Part shown: piece by piece, positions 43,165-53,547 of the stretch | Numbering within the stretch: the first letter of the stretch is position 1 | How the letters are laid out: each line of letters starts with the position of its first letter | Origin: Zantedeschia hybrid cultivar | Taxonomy: Eukaryota; Streptophyta; Magnoliopsida; Alismatales; Araceae | Assembly (NCBI GenBank): GCA_030544215.1 | Contig: JARZZO010000013.1 | Span: forward strand, 25,403,229-25,467,228 | DNA: 64,000 nt | Direction: 5' to 3' | Notes under the pieces: generated by a model | What the model saw: the letters and a program-made list of their open reading frames with translations, nothing else | Database searches by the model: none | What the model was told of the DNA's origin: nothing | Position numbers and translations under genes: made by a program

Positions 43165-46100
43165 CTAAGGGTAGTATTTTTTAAGATGTAAACCATTCCA
43201 GAGATGATTTAGCTCTTCTCCTTCTGCATTAACAAGACGATAAGCATTACCAGGAAAAGCGTATGATACAACATAAGGTCCTTCCCAGTTGGGTTGGAGC
43301 TTAGAACGCGGACCACCAAGTTTTACAAAAATTCTTTTGACGACCATTTCACCGACTTTGAACTTACGTTCAATGACTTTCTTTTGATAAAAGCGTGCTA
43401 GTCTATTTTGATAAACTTTTGCATGATTAGCGGCTGACCATCTTTTCTCGTCTAAGAGTTCCAATTGAGCAAGGAGTGCTGAACAATGTTCATCAATGGA
43501 GAATTCCTTATTCAATTGTACTCTTAATGACGGTATGAGGATCTCATATGGAACTACCGCCTCCATTCCAAATGTTAAGGAATAAGTAGTTTGCCCAGTA
43601 GGCGTGCGGATTGAAGTTCGGTAGGCCCATAGAGCCTCAACCAATTTTTCTGGCCAGTCTGCAAATTTATTAGATTTGCACGTCTTTTTGATGATTTTTA
43701 TCAAAGTCTTATTAGTTGCATCTGCTTGGCCATTGCCTTGCAGATAATAAGGAGAGGAATGATGCAATGCAATTCTATACCTGTTGCAGAAATCTTTCAA
43801 TTCTTGTGACACGAACTGCGGTCCGTTGTCGGTGACGATGGTGCTTGGAATTCCAAATTGGGTGATGATGTTCTTCATGATGAACTTGCTGACAGTTGAT
43901 GCTTTGATCTCCACGTACGCTTCAACTTCCATAACCTTCCAAAGCTCATCTTCGTCTAGACATCTCAAAAGAACTCCATCAAAACCTCTCTTGTACAATG
44001 CTCCTCCAACTAAGGTGTATCTTTGAGCAACTCTCCTGATAGCTCTCTTCTCCTCAATTGTAGCCTCCTCAGGATATGATTGATCTTCACAATATTTTGC
44101 AATTTCATAATACCATGGCTTCTGTTCATCATCCATCTCTTCTAACAGCTCTATCAACATGATTTCTCTCTTTTCCACAATGCTTCCATCTCTGACTTTC
44201 TTCAGCAACTTCTCCTTAGTTCTAAGAAATGAAGGGTCTTTCACGGCGGGTGAAAGACGCCTGTGAACTATGATTGATTCGGATTGCTTGCTGATTGGAA
44301 AATTAAGAGAAGATGCTAATGAAGCTAGAGCGTCAGCTAAGATGTTCTGATTCCTAGGGACATGGACAAAGATCAATTTCATGAAAAGCTTTGAGTAAGC
44401 GGAAGTAAGTTCTTGATAAGGCTTTAGCTTGGGATCAAGAGTTCGATACTTGGTCAGCACTTGGCGAAGAATCAGTTGTCTATCACCCACAATCCTGAGT
44501 TTAGTGGCACCATGGAAATGAGCAGCCTCGAGGCCAGCAAGGAGTGCCTCGTATTCAGCTATATTGTTAGTGACTGGAAAATCAAGCTGAAAGGCTTGTG
44601 GAATGGTGATACCTTCAGGTGATAACAGAACGATACCGATCCCCTTTCCATGAGAATTCAGAGCTCCGTCAAAATGCAGAGTCCACATATCATCTCTGAT
44701 TTGATTTACGGACATCAGTTCCTCATCCGGAAACTCTGATCGCACTGGATCAAATCGAGGAAGGGGATGATGGGCGAGATGTTCCGCTATGGCATAGCCC
44801 TTGATTGCTTTCTGCTGAATGTAAATGATATCGAATTGAGATAGAAAGCTTTGCCATCGTGCTAACCTATCAGTAAGAACATATTTCTCCAGAAGGAATT
44901 TGATCGGATTCATTCTAGCGATGAGATGGACTTCATGGGCCAGGAAATAATGCTTTAATTTCTGCACAACCCAAACCAGTGTTGCACATGTTTTCTCCAT
45001 CGCCGTGTATCTCTGTTCAGCGGGGTTGAGAAGTTTAGAGAGATAGTAGGCTGCCCTCTCCTTTCCTTCTTCGTCCTCTTGTGCTAGGACAGCCCCCACT
45101 GCATCATCCATGACTGAAATATAAAGTATCAACGGTTTGCCTGGAGATGGTGGTTTCAAAACAGGAGGACTTGCCAAATAATTCTTCAATCCATCAAATG
45201 CCTCCTGACGCTTATCGTCCCAATTGAATTTGACTCCCGGCTTGGTAAGCTCGTAAAACGGCTTACACCTTTGTGAGTGCTGGGAGACAAAACGGCGAAT
45301 AAATTGTAACCTCCCGATTAATCCTCTTAACTGTTTCAAGTTTTTGGGAGGTGGCATTTCTCTGATAGCCTTCGCCTGGTTGGGATCGATCTCAATTCCC
45401 CGTTTGCTGACGATGAATCCAAGTAATTTTCCTGAAGATACTCCGAATACACATTTCTTGGGGTTCATCTTTAACTGATACTCTCTCGATCTCTCTAATA
45501 CCCTTGCCAAAACTTTGGCATGCTCAGCCTTTGTCTTAGATTTAACCAATAAGTCATCCACATACACTTCCAAATCTATGTGCATCATGTCATGAAATAT
45601 TGCCATCATAGCCCTTTGATAAGTGGCTCCAGCATTCTTCAATCCAAATGGCATGACAACATAGCAGTATGTTCCCCAAGGTGTAGTGAATGATGTTTTT
45701 TCTTGATCTTCTTCTGCCAGCTTAATCTGATTGTATCCTGAAAATCCGTCCATAAACGATAGAGTTTCATAGCCAGCAGTATTATCAATGAGTACATCAA
45801 TATGAGGCAATGGAAAATCATCTTTAGGACACGCCCAGTTCAAATCGCGGAAGTCAATGCAAATTCTGACCTTCCCGTCCTTCTTCATAACCGGGACTAT
45901 GTTGGCCACCCATTGTGGATAAAGGACAACTCTAATAAATTTGGCTTTATGCAATTTGTCGACCTCTTCCTTCATCTTTAGAGCCATTTGTGGGTGGAAT
46001 CGCCTTAATTTCTGCTTGACAGGGCTAGCTCCTTCCTTCAACGTCAATCTGTGTTCAACTAAAGATGAGTCTAACCCTGGCATATCTTCATAACTCCAGG

Positions 46101-46395
46101 CGAAAGTGTCCTTATAGTCCTTAAGTACTTGTACCATTGCCTTCTCATCCTCTGTAGAAAGATTTTTGCTAACGAGGACAACCTTAGGTTCGTCTTCAAT
46201 CCCTAAATTGATTTCTTTGGTGGGCTCTTCTACGGCAGCTGAGGGTTCATCGAATCTCTTCATTCCACTGGTATATGCCTCAGCTGCGTCCTCGTCATCT
46301 TCTTCATCTTTAATAATTGGGTCTTTTTCATGTACTAACTCATATACCCCATACCCATCATTGACTAACTCATCGTCTATACAATCTTCTGGCAT
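43165..46395 (-). CDS. pol: Tat-1 pol: reverse transcriptase, two RNase H domains, integrase (zinc finger deleted)
   Basis: An uninterrupted 1076-residue frame. After an acidic leader, RT runs over about residues 90-420, with KKDGKVRICIDFRDLNWACP, FMDGFSGYNQI and the catalytic EVYVDDLLVKS. The connection and first RNase H are at about 420-560 (YLSKLLNPAEQRYTAMEK). The archaeal-type RNase H is at about 590-710 (TLHFDGALNSHGKGIGIVLL, NNIAEYEALLAGLEAA, ILADALASLAS), diagnostic of Tat elements. The integrase is defective: VMEVEAYVEIKASTVSKFIM jumps straight from the end of the RNase H-integrase linker to the middle of the core. The His2Cys2 zinc finger and first catalytic Asp are missing, roughly 90-100 residues, while the second Asp (VTDNGPQF) and the C-terminal domain remain. 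The deletion is in frame. The Met at 46395 follows directly after an AATTCAG splice-acceptor-like sequence. Confidence 0.93.
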   Translation of the reverse strand: MPEDCIDDELVNDGYGVYELVHEKDPIIKDEEDDEDAAEAYTSGMKRFDEPSAAVEEPTKEINLGIEDEPKVVLVSKNLSTEDEKAMVQVLKDYKDTFAWSYEDMPGLDSSLVEHRLTLKEGASPVKQKLRRFHPQMALKMKEEVDKLHKAKFIRVVLYPQWVANIVPVMKKDGKVRICIDFRDLNWACPKDDFPLPHIDVLIDNTAGYETLSFMDGFSGYNQIKLAEEDQEKTSFTTPWGTYCYVVMPFGLKNAGATYQRAMMAIFHDMMHIDLEVYVDDLLVKSKTKAEHAKVLARVLERSREYQLKMNPKKCVFGVSSGKLLGFIVSKRGIEIDPNQAKAIREMPPPKNLKQLRGLIGRLQFIRRFVSQHSQRCKPFYELTKPGVKFNWDDKRQEAFDGLKNYLASPPVLKPPSPGKPLILYISVMDDAVGAVLAQEDEEGKERAAYYLSKLLNPAEQRYTAMEKTCATLVWVVQKLKHYFLAHEVHLIARMNPIKFLLEKYVLTDRLARWQSFLSQFDIIYIQQKAIKGYAIAEHLAHHPLPRFDPVRSEFPDEELMSVNQIRDDMWTLHFDGALNSHGKGIGIVLLSPEGITIPQAFQLDFPVTNNIAEYEALLAGLEAAHFHGATKLRIVGDRQLILRQVLTKYRTLDPKLKPYQELTSAYSKLFMKLIFVHVPRNQNILADALASLASSLNFPISKQSESIIVHRRLSPAVKDPSFLRTKEKLLKKVRDGSIVEKREIMLIELLEEMDDEQKPWYYEIAKYCEDQSYPEEATIEEKRAIRRVAQRYTLVGGALYKRGFDGVLLRCLDEDELWKVMEVEAYVEIKASTVSKFIMKNIITQFGIPSTIVTDNGPQFVSQELKDFCNRYRIALHHSSPYYLQGNGQADATNKTLIKIIKKTCKSNKFADWPEKLVEALWAYRTSIRTPTGQTTYSLTFGMEAVVPYEILIPSLRVQLNKEFSIDEHCSALLAQLELLDEKRWSAANHAKVYQNRLARFYQKKVIERKFKVGEMVVKRIFVKLGGPRSKLQPNWEGPYVVSYAFPGNAYRLVNAEGEELNHLWNGLHLKKYYP

Positions 46396-47188
46396 CTGAA
46401 TTGGATTTTCTAAAAACTAAGGGATTAAAGAGCAAGAAAAGCATCTATCAGCTAAGTCCTAGAGGTATCTATCTGGAATTCGTCTACCCTTAGACTTCCT
46501 AGACTTCCTAACTTGACTAACCTGCCTAAAACCAGACTGCCTAACTTCACTATACTCTCTATTATAACCTAATGAAGATGAAGCAGGATGGAAATCCTGG
46601 GATACAAGTGGAAATACAGGGGAATCCTCCCGAGGGGAGGGGCAGAGTAGATCTAAGAGAGAATCTTGACCGAAAGACCCGCACAGTGGGGTGTGATCGG
46701 ACAAGTAAGAGGTTTCCTCGATAAAGATCTGAGAAGAATTTGTTGTAAAATTGGCATTTTTTTTGGGCAATCGAGGAATTAAACATGAAACAGGAATGAA
46801 TACAAATAAAAGGAGAATCAGATAGAGGGAGTGGCACCAAGGCCAGAGGATTAGGGGGATCATATAGCAATATGTCCCAGACCAAATCATATATCCTCTC
46901 TAGATCGAGAGGAAGTGAGGGAAGGAGGTCTCGAGGGGACAAAGTGATCATAATGGGCGGAGCCCGTGGAATATCTTCAGTAATAACCCGCGACCAAGTC
47001 GGGGTCAAGAGCAGTGTGCGAAACAGAGTATGAAGCATGAAGACATGGGAAGGATATGTCCCCCTCCAGAGCAGATCTGTAGTGTAACCAGCTTCATAGG
47101 GGTCATCTGGCTCCCCTTCATCGGTCTCTTCGGACAATAATATCCGCTTATCAAAGATGGCACCGGGACCTTCAATCAACTCGTCAAT
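46396..47188 (-). other. Interval between Tat-1 protease and pol, possible intron
   Basis: Ogre elements splice an intron between protease and RT. Here pol is preceded in sense by CTTTTCTTGCTCTTTAATCC and then CCAATTCAG|ATG, a good pyrimidine tract and acceptor. The interval is partly open (46562-47179, a 205-residue frame without a known domain). I could not identify a convincing donor, so the intron is a suggestion. Confidence 0.45.
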
Positions 47189-48616
47189 CTACAGCGGCGA
47201 CTTGAGTTCTGCAGGATCTAGGAACAATCTGTTCAGTGCAATGTAGAAGTCTCTCAGATCGAACCACCTGTACCATTCGCATTCAGGATCATGGAATTTT
47301 CTCCTTTTCATAGGCCGCAGAGCCTCCAAGAATTGGTACATAAGTAGTTCTGAGCAATGCCTGGCCAAATCTCTCCCATATATATCATGGAAGTCAAAAC
47401 ACGAAGTAATGACCACCGTGTTGTCATGACTAATTATGGGCCCCTTTACAAAGTATGTATACAGGGTCCATGTTAGGGGATCTCGGCCTTCCTTGGGTGG
47501 TGTAGACATTGTCTCCAGGATTTCCTGACCATCTTCTTGCTGAACCCTGTCTTGTTTTAATTTCCTTGTCCTATAGCCCAGACCGCTTCCAGGTGCTGCT
47601 CGGTGATCTTTAACAGGAGTGGTCCTACCTTGTAGCTGTGTGCCCAGACCTCTTCCAGGCTGATAGCCGTTCTTCATCATAATTCTCCATCCTGGGGTAC
47701 TCATGCACTTCCCCTTTTTTATGGCATCTAATGGGTAAGGAGAAATGGTGGCGGCTTTTAAAGGATCAGCCACTGGATGATAGACCTGTAATACCGACAG
47801 AAAAGGTTGTCGGCCAGGTAAAACAGCAGATTTAATATTCAAGGTATAAGCAACAGCAAGGATCAGCATGCTCGTCACTTTAATAATTCGTCCTTTGAAA
47901 GGGAATTTGAGGCATTGGTGATTCGTGGAGGGAATCGCCTCAAGAGTTTTAATGTAAGGACGACCCAAAATGGCATTTATAGAAGGATTGATTTCCAGAA
48001 TGTGAAATTTGACCTCTGCATGACTTACAGGACCTAGCTCCACCTTTAAATAAACCATTCCCAGAGGGGAACGGGTAGAGTTGTCTTATGCTGTAACAGA
48101 GATGGGGCTAGGCAGCCATTTCTCCTTGGGCACACCGCACAGCTCTAGGGTCTTCGGAGGTAGGACATTGATCGAAGCCCCTGTATCAACCAGGCATGCA
48201 TCCACGTCCTTCTTGCAGATGTTGACTATGATGCTCAGAGCCATGCTTCTAGCTACTGGCGGTGCTAGTTCCGATGTATGAAATGTAATGGAGGGCTGAT
48301 CCCCCTGAGGAACTAGTAGTGCTGCAATTTTTTCTACCGGCACGTCTTCGTTGACCATCACCTTCTGCAAATATTCCATCAAAGCTTCTTGGTGACTCTT
48401 CGACCTTTTGATCAGTTCAAGTACGGTGATCCGTGCCGGTGTTCTGTCCAGATGTTTCAACAAATCATATTGAGTGCCTGGTGCACTCTCTTCATTATGG
48501 GCTTCCTCAGTCGGCTGTGATGGGCCGTCTCTAACTGTGGACTGAGGAAAGACTTTGTTGAAAATCCTTCCACTACGAAGCGCATGTTCCTCAACCGTGG
48601 AGGATCCGGGTGACAC
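47189..48616 (-). pseudogene. pol: Tat-1 aspartic protease with G-patch domain (one stop)
   Basis: In one frame, about 475 residues: a linker (LLKHLDRTPARITVLELI), the retropepsin site ACLVDTGASINVLPP near 48190, then a single TAA after SPISVTA, then KFHILEINPSINAILGRPYI, the end of the protease fold. Further on, GWRIMMKNGYQPGRGLG, TQLQGRTTPVK and GSGLGY fit a G-patch motif, a nucleic-acid-binding module known downstream of some retroviral proteases. The C-terminal 90 residues, with ECEWYRWFDLRDFY, are unrecognised. Except for the stop, the protein is intact with its catalytic Asp. Confidence 0.82.
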
Positions 48617-48716
48617 CTTGAGTACCGCGGGGTTGGATGGTGCGGATGGCGTAGAGGATTGGTATGTTGGTGATGGCGTGGGGTTAGGTGGTGATGGCGT
48701 GGCGCGAATTAAGGGC

Positions 48717-49259
48717 CTAGATGGTTGGTGAAGTGGGGAATGGCACGCGTAGTAGTGGTCTAGATGGTAGGAGGGTGTCTGGGTAGGTGGTAGTGGTAGT
48801 GGGCGAAGTAGGGAATGGTACGCGAAGTAATGGTCTAGATGGTAGAAGGAGTGCGTAATTGGTTTGTGGGGGATTATATGGCGGAGGCGTAGGAGTGTGG
48901 GGCGTGATGGGCTTGAGGAAAGCGGGTAGTGGTAATGGGTTATTGAGTGATAGAGGGGTGATGGTAATGGGTTGTGGTCTAGGTATGTGGATGGTGCGGC
49001 GTGGTGGTCGTTCTGCAGTACTCTGAACGTGACCCGTTGAATAAAGAGAGGAAGAGTCCTCTATTCTCCACTGTTGCCCACGACTAGCCTCAGACTGGCT
49101 GTTCATCAGAATAGGAGCAACTTGGTTTTGGTTCTGATGCTCTGGGAGTGGGTTCTGCACTATGCCCATGTTTGGTGGAGGTGCTGCTTGTGCTGGTGGT
49201 CTGGCTTGCTACTATGGTCTTCTCGCCTTCAGGGCTGATATATACTTTTTCATCTCCTC
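48717..49259 (-). pseudogene. gag: Tat-1 gag-pro linker, proline-rich with tandem repeat
   Basis: An open stretch of 150 residues with PRPQPITITPLSLNNPLPLP and two copies of LLPSRPLLRVPFPTSPT, encoded by a tandem repeat at about 48720-48850. It lies between the gag zinc-binding motif and the protease. One frameshift separates it from the protease frame. Confidence 0.65.
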
Positions 49260-51252
49260 TCAGTCTATGCCGCCCTGCTCATTGAGATCATGAATGTAAT
49301 CTCTGAACTGGAAGCAGGTGTCGATGGTGTGCCCAGGTTGCCTATGGAAATAGCAATACCTGGATGTGTCGGCATTTTGAGGCCAGACGGCCTTTTCCTT
49401 CGGCAAAACTAAGGCATTAGCTGCCATTAGAGCACTGAAGATATCTGCCAAGGATTCTGGGAGGGCCGGGTATTCTGCCCTTTTGGGCCTGGAGGTCTTT
49501 TCTGCTGGTTGTAGTCACCAGGAGGAGGAACATTATGGTATTCCGGCGGTGCGTGCGGCTGATACTGTTGCTGTTGCTGATATTGTTGCTATTGGGGCTG
49601 CTGGTACTGTTGTTGCCGTTGCGGCGGCTGCTGTAGCTGTTGCTGTTGCTGGTTCTGATTCGGGTGCTGGGGCCGTTGATACTGTTGCTGATAATGGGGG
49701 TTCAGCTGCTGCCTGTACCCTGCTGGTTCGGCTGCAGTGGCCTCTGGTACTGTTGCTGATTCCTCACGAACTGGGGCGAGTTATTATTCATGCTACTAAC
49801 TTGCTCGTGAGAGAGCGTGCCCTCAGTAGTCGGACCTGTGCTGGGAGCATTTGGCGCTGCAGGCTTCCGAGGTGGAGGCCTGTTAGGTCTGTGAGGAGCA
49901 AAGACGCTAGAGAACGTAGCGTCCTTGAAGGCATTTTGACAGTACCGTGCTCTTTCATAGAGCTCTGCCATGTTGGTCAGATTGTTAAGGGATAGGACTA
50001 GCTTGAACTGGGGCGTGGCGTTGGAAATTAGCATCTTCACTTGTTCGGACTCAGACAAGTGATCCTTCACCTTTTCGGCCAGGCCCCGCCACCTGTCAGC
50101 AAAACTGAGAAACTCCTCATCAGGTTTCATCTTTTCTGCTATGAGGTCAGTGATGGACAAGGAGGGTGCAACTCTGTCTTGGTACCGTTAAATAAATTTC
50201 CGTGAAACGATACCGTAGTCCTCTACTTTGGAGGGTTCCAAGGAAAAGAACCACTCGAGGGCTGGTCCCTCTAGAGATCTTCTGAACAAAAAGGCCAACG
50301 ACCTCTTGTCGTTTTGCCAGAAAGACGATTCATACATAAACTCCTTCAAGTGTGTGAAGGGGTTACTAGTACCATTGTACTTTCGGTACATTGGCATCTC
50401 AGAGGGTGGTAGGTGGAAAACGGGCAGGCTCGGTAAGTTGATTTCTGGTGCAGCTTTGACCCCCATCATCTTTTGGAGGTTGTTGAATTGTTCGTCCATG
50501 CGCTCTATTTTGGCCAGCAACGCTTGCGTTGTTAGATCTGCCTGGGGAGGAGGAGGAGGTGGAGGTACTTGATAGGCCTACTGCCTAGAGTACGTCGGAC
50601 AGGGAGGACAGTAAAGAGGAGGTCCGGCAGAGCTTCCGCCATGCCTGAGGGCATTTTGATAAGCAGGCGTTAGCGGTCTAGCCTGTTGCCTAGAGGATGA
50701 AAGCTGCGGCCCAGCTGGCCGAGAAGTAACATGGAGGCCTTCCATGGCCTGATGGATGTAAGGGGGATGAAGAGGAGGTTGCTGAAGGACAGCAGGGGGA
50801 GCCACAGGGTTCGGCTCAGCAGGCTGCACGGGTGCCTTCCCCTTCAGAATAGACTGGATCGCCTCGAACTGCTGAGGGTCCAGACGGGAGGCAAGAACTC
50901 CCAAAGCGTTGACGAGATCCGAAGGATCAGAGGATGAGGGATCATTCTGATTCATGTCCCCCTCAAGATCGGGATTGGGAATCGCATACTCATGCGGGGG
51001 AAGATCAGGATATCGATCATGGGGATGAAAGAGAGGTGTCCGGACATTCCCATCTTGTCGATATGGAATGGGGACAGAATTACGGGAGGCATCAGCATCT
51101 CTCCCGCTCTCATAGTTGTAGTCCGAATCGCGAGGGGCATTAGCATCTCCCTCGTAGTTGATGATGGCGTCTTGAGCCATACTCAAGTCCCTGCCTGATC
51201 GCAGCAGCATGATGTTAGATTCTTTTTTCAAGGATTGACAAACAAGTTGCAC
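49260..51252 (-). pseudogene. gag: Tat-1 gag
   Basis: From a Met near 51207 (MLLRSGRDLSMAQDAI) the frame runs through a Pro/Gln-rich N-terminal part with two stops near 50578 and 50185. The retrotransposon-gag core follows (LPSLPVFHLPPSEMPMYRKY, HLKEFMYESSFWQND, GPALEWFFSLEP, KMKPDEEFLSFADRWRGLA, LISNATPQFKLVL). The core is followed by a Q/N-rich low-complexity tract (about 49560-49780) in which the frame shifts. It ends with the Tat/Athila-type zinc motif YCYFHRQPGHTIDTCFQFRDYI (split here as YCYFHRQPGH and TIDTC) at 49260-49451. Gag packages the element RNA. Confidence 0.82.
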
Positions 51253-52218
51253 AGAGATTTATCAAGCAAGTGGATGCTTAACGTGATTTTAAGATTCCTT
51301 GTTGAGTTATTTGGATTTAATTAAACCACAAATTCACTCAAGGGATAGGATCCTAGTTTCAGTTCAATATCCACCGTTATTCTCTAGGGCTTTCTCTCAC
51401 AACGTTTTTATGGAATCTAACCGAGACTTCAACTGGTACAACCAGCCCGATGATCAAAGAGGAATACCTTGATTTTGGGGACTTATGGAGGTCTCAACGT
51501 CAACTTCTCTAGTCTGATCAAGGGACCAACCCAATCAGAGAGAGTTGCTGACGTCAAGTAGTGTGTTCCTAAGAAGAAGAGGGTATTCGCCTCAATGCGT
51601 ATGTCCTATGGCCTGGATGGCCTCTAATGCTTAATAATAATGGGTAGTTAGCACACAGGTCACAAAAATCTGAGAACTGAAAAATAAATAAGAAACTGCC
51701 TGAATCACGTCGAGGGTAGTAGACGCTATTCAAAACAGAACCTTAATTTTTTTCGCAGAAACTCAGATTGCAAACAGCAGACAAAGAAGACTGAAAGGCG
51801 TCTTGGTGTGACGACGCGGTTTGAAACGTGTCATTTTTCTTGGACGTCTTTCAAGTTGCAGAAACAGTTTTCCAGGAGGAATTTCTGGATTGATTCCTTC
51901 TTAAACAGGATAAAAACAGCAAATAATCAGTTCATGGAAGATTTTTTTTGTTTCAGATTTTAACAGGATGATTTTAGCAACTAAACAACTAAGATATCAA
52001 TCAATCACTCAGCATTTCATCACAAAAACAGCCTTTTTAACTAACCAACGGGGAGGGCAAGATCTTGCCACTGGGGTGTGTACGTGGTGCACGTGGAAAA
52101 TTAACTAAACTAAAAACACTCACCAATTGGTGAGGACGTGTCGAGAGACACAAGTGGTGCACCGTGGGTGCCCGATTGATGATAGCAAGAACAAAAGAAT
52201 TAAAAGATGGCGAGACCA
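51253..52218 (-). other. Tat-1 leader between primer site and gag
   Basis: No coding region supported. It holds three N10 dyads (51700-51733, 51791-51824 and 51821-51855, the last two overlapping) with ten-base spacers. Confidence 0.7.
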
Positions 52219-52238
52219 AGTCCCACCGTGATCGCCAA
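52219..52238 (-). other. Putative primer-binding site, Tat-1
   Basis: In sense the LTR end CTCACA is followed by ACTTTT and then TTGGCGATCACGGTGGGA. TTGGCGA is the start seen in Tat/Ogre-type elements, which usually use tRNA-Arg. The exact tRNA was not checked. Confidence 0.5.
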
Positions 52239-52947
52239 AAAAGTTGTGAGTGCTTAAAATGATTGTGTAATTAACATGAAAAATCTATGTTGTTTAGGTG
52301 CAAAACAATGCCTATTAAAAAGAAACTACGTGAAGTGATCTCCAGAAAGTTTTGACTTAAAAGTTTCAAAAGAAGTTTGATCGCCTACCTGTTTAAACGC
52401 GGAATATATTGAGCTCTTGATTCCCCCTCTTCAGCCGGCTGAAGAAAGAGAGCCCTTCCTTTTCTTTTGTTCTTGCTGTTGAGTTTGAATTTGAGAAGTT
52501 GAGGATCGTCCAGAATCCTTTGATTTGCTTCTTTTTGCAGCTCGCAGAAATATAGAGAGAAATGAAGAAATGATGATGAGAACTTAAGTAGAAGCAGTAT
52601 CCATTCTAATCATAGTTTTAAGCATGCAATTAAACAGCAAACTTACTTGTTGGGATGGCTTTTGAAACCCCTTAATCAAATAGGTTTTGAAAAGTGATGC
52701 TGTGGTGTGTGTTGCATGAAGTGATGATGAAGAATGCAAGATTAATGAAGATATAAAAATGAAAATGCAGAAATGAAACACTTATGCCGAATTAATGAAG
52801 CCTTGAATTGGATGAAGAATCTTGAATGGACGTCGACTTCTAGAAACAGCAGCGCTCCGGCGTTTGGACGTCGTTGCTTCGATCTTCAATTACTAACTCT
52901 GATTCTAACTTCTATCTTTCTTCTTTTTTAACTTTCAAGATGCAAGG

Positions 52948-52955
52948 TATTTATA
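52948..52955 (-). promoter_or_regulatory. TATA box of the Tat-1 5' LTR
   Basis: TATAAATA on the minus strand, identical in both LTRs, 100-400 bp downstream (in sense) of the four dyads and about 700 bp before the LTR end. Confidence 0.65.
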
Positions 52956-53056
52956 GACTTCTTCTGCGTCCGTGGATTTACATGAAAAAAATCTTAAGAT
53001 TTATCCATCTTAACCAACATATAAATACAGATTAATTCATCTTTATCTGTAATTAT

Positions 53057-53354
53057 CTAAAACGCGTCCACATTTGCTGACGCCTTTCAGATTAATTAAG
53101 ATAAGGATAAACATCCGGGAAAACTTATCTTTATCTGTATTAGCTAAAACGCGTCTACATGTGTAGACGTCTTTTACACTAATTAAGATAAGGATAAACA
53201 TCCGGAAGAGAAGTAGAAATAGCCTAAGAAACCTAAAAAGCGTCAAGACTCACAGACGCCTTTTAATTAATTAATCAACTGATTAAAATTCAAATTTAAA
53301 CGTTAAAATAAGAATAATTTCTAAATGGCGTCCACATAGGTAGACGTCTTTTAG
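53057..53354. repeat. Four N10 dyads in Tat-1 5' LTR (U3)
   Basis: Same four sites as in the 3' LTR. One left half reads GCGTC here where the 3' LTR has GCATC, so this copy is closer to consensus. Confidence 0.85.
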
Positions 53355-53547
53355 CCTTTTTCAGATTTTAACTGAAATTTGAGTTAAAATCGATTTAATT
53401 GATTAACTTAAACATGTCTGTTAAACCCGACACTCAAAAAGATTAATAAAAATTAATCAATGATTAAATATCAGACCATTCTGAGGCATTATTATATGAT
53501 ATGAAATTTACTCGAAATGACGTCAAAATTAGCGTGTCTACAGTGTG

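Larger units (their letters stand above)
30820..53542 (-). mobile_element. Tat-1, complete giant Tat-clade Ty3/gypsy element
   Basis: 22,723 bp with two 1298-bp LTRs and a perfect 5-bp target duplication GTGTG (30815-30819 and 53543-53547) in the RT gene of Copia-C. Minus-strand order: 5' LTR, primer site, leader, gag, protease with G-patch, interval, pol with a second, archaeal-type RNase H (the Tat hallmark), spacer, antisense genes, 3' LTR. Two PMD-type genes run on the opposite strand between pol and 3' LTR, the place where Tat and Ogre elements are known to carry extra ORFs. The LTRs differ at roughly 35-40 positions by eye (about 3%). A solo LTR and a chromovirus LTR fragment lie inside it. 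Confidence 0.95.
52245..53542 (-). repeat. 5' LTR of Tat-1
   Basis: 1298 bp, TGTGAGTGCTT to GTCTACA on the plus strand, the same length as the 3' LTR. This is the promoter-bearing copy for the minus-strand genes. It holds four N10 dyads (53057-53354) and a TATA box. Confidence 0.95.

Noticed and set aside
43784..44026. Plus-strand ORFs opposite Tat-1 pol, protease and gag (for example 43784-44026, 46166-46399, 48081-48281, 49483-49995)
   Set aside because: Shadows of the real minus-strand frames with no domains of their own; the one at 49483 is the complement of the Q-rich gag tract.
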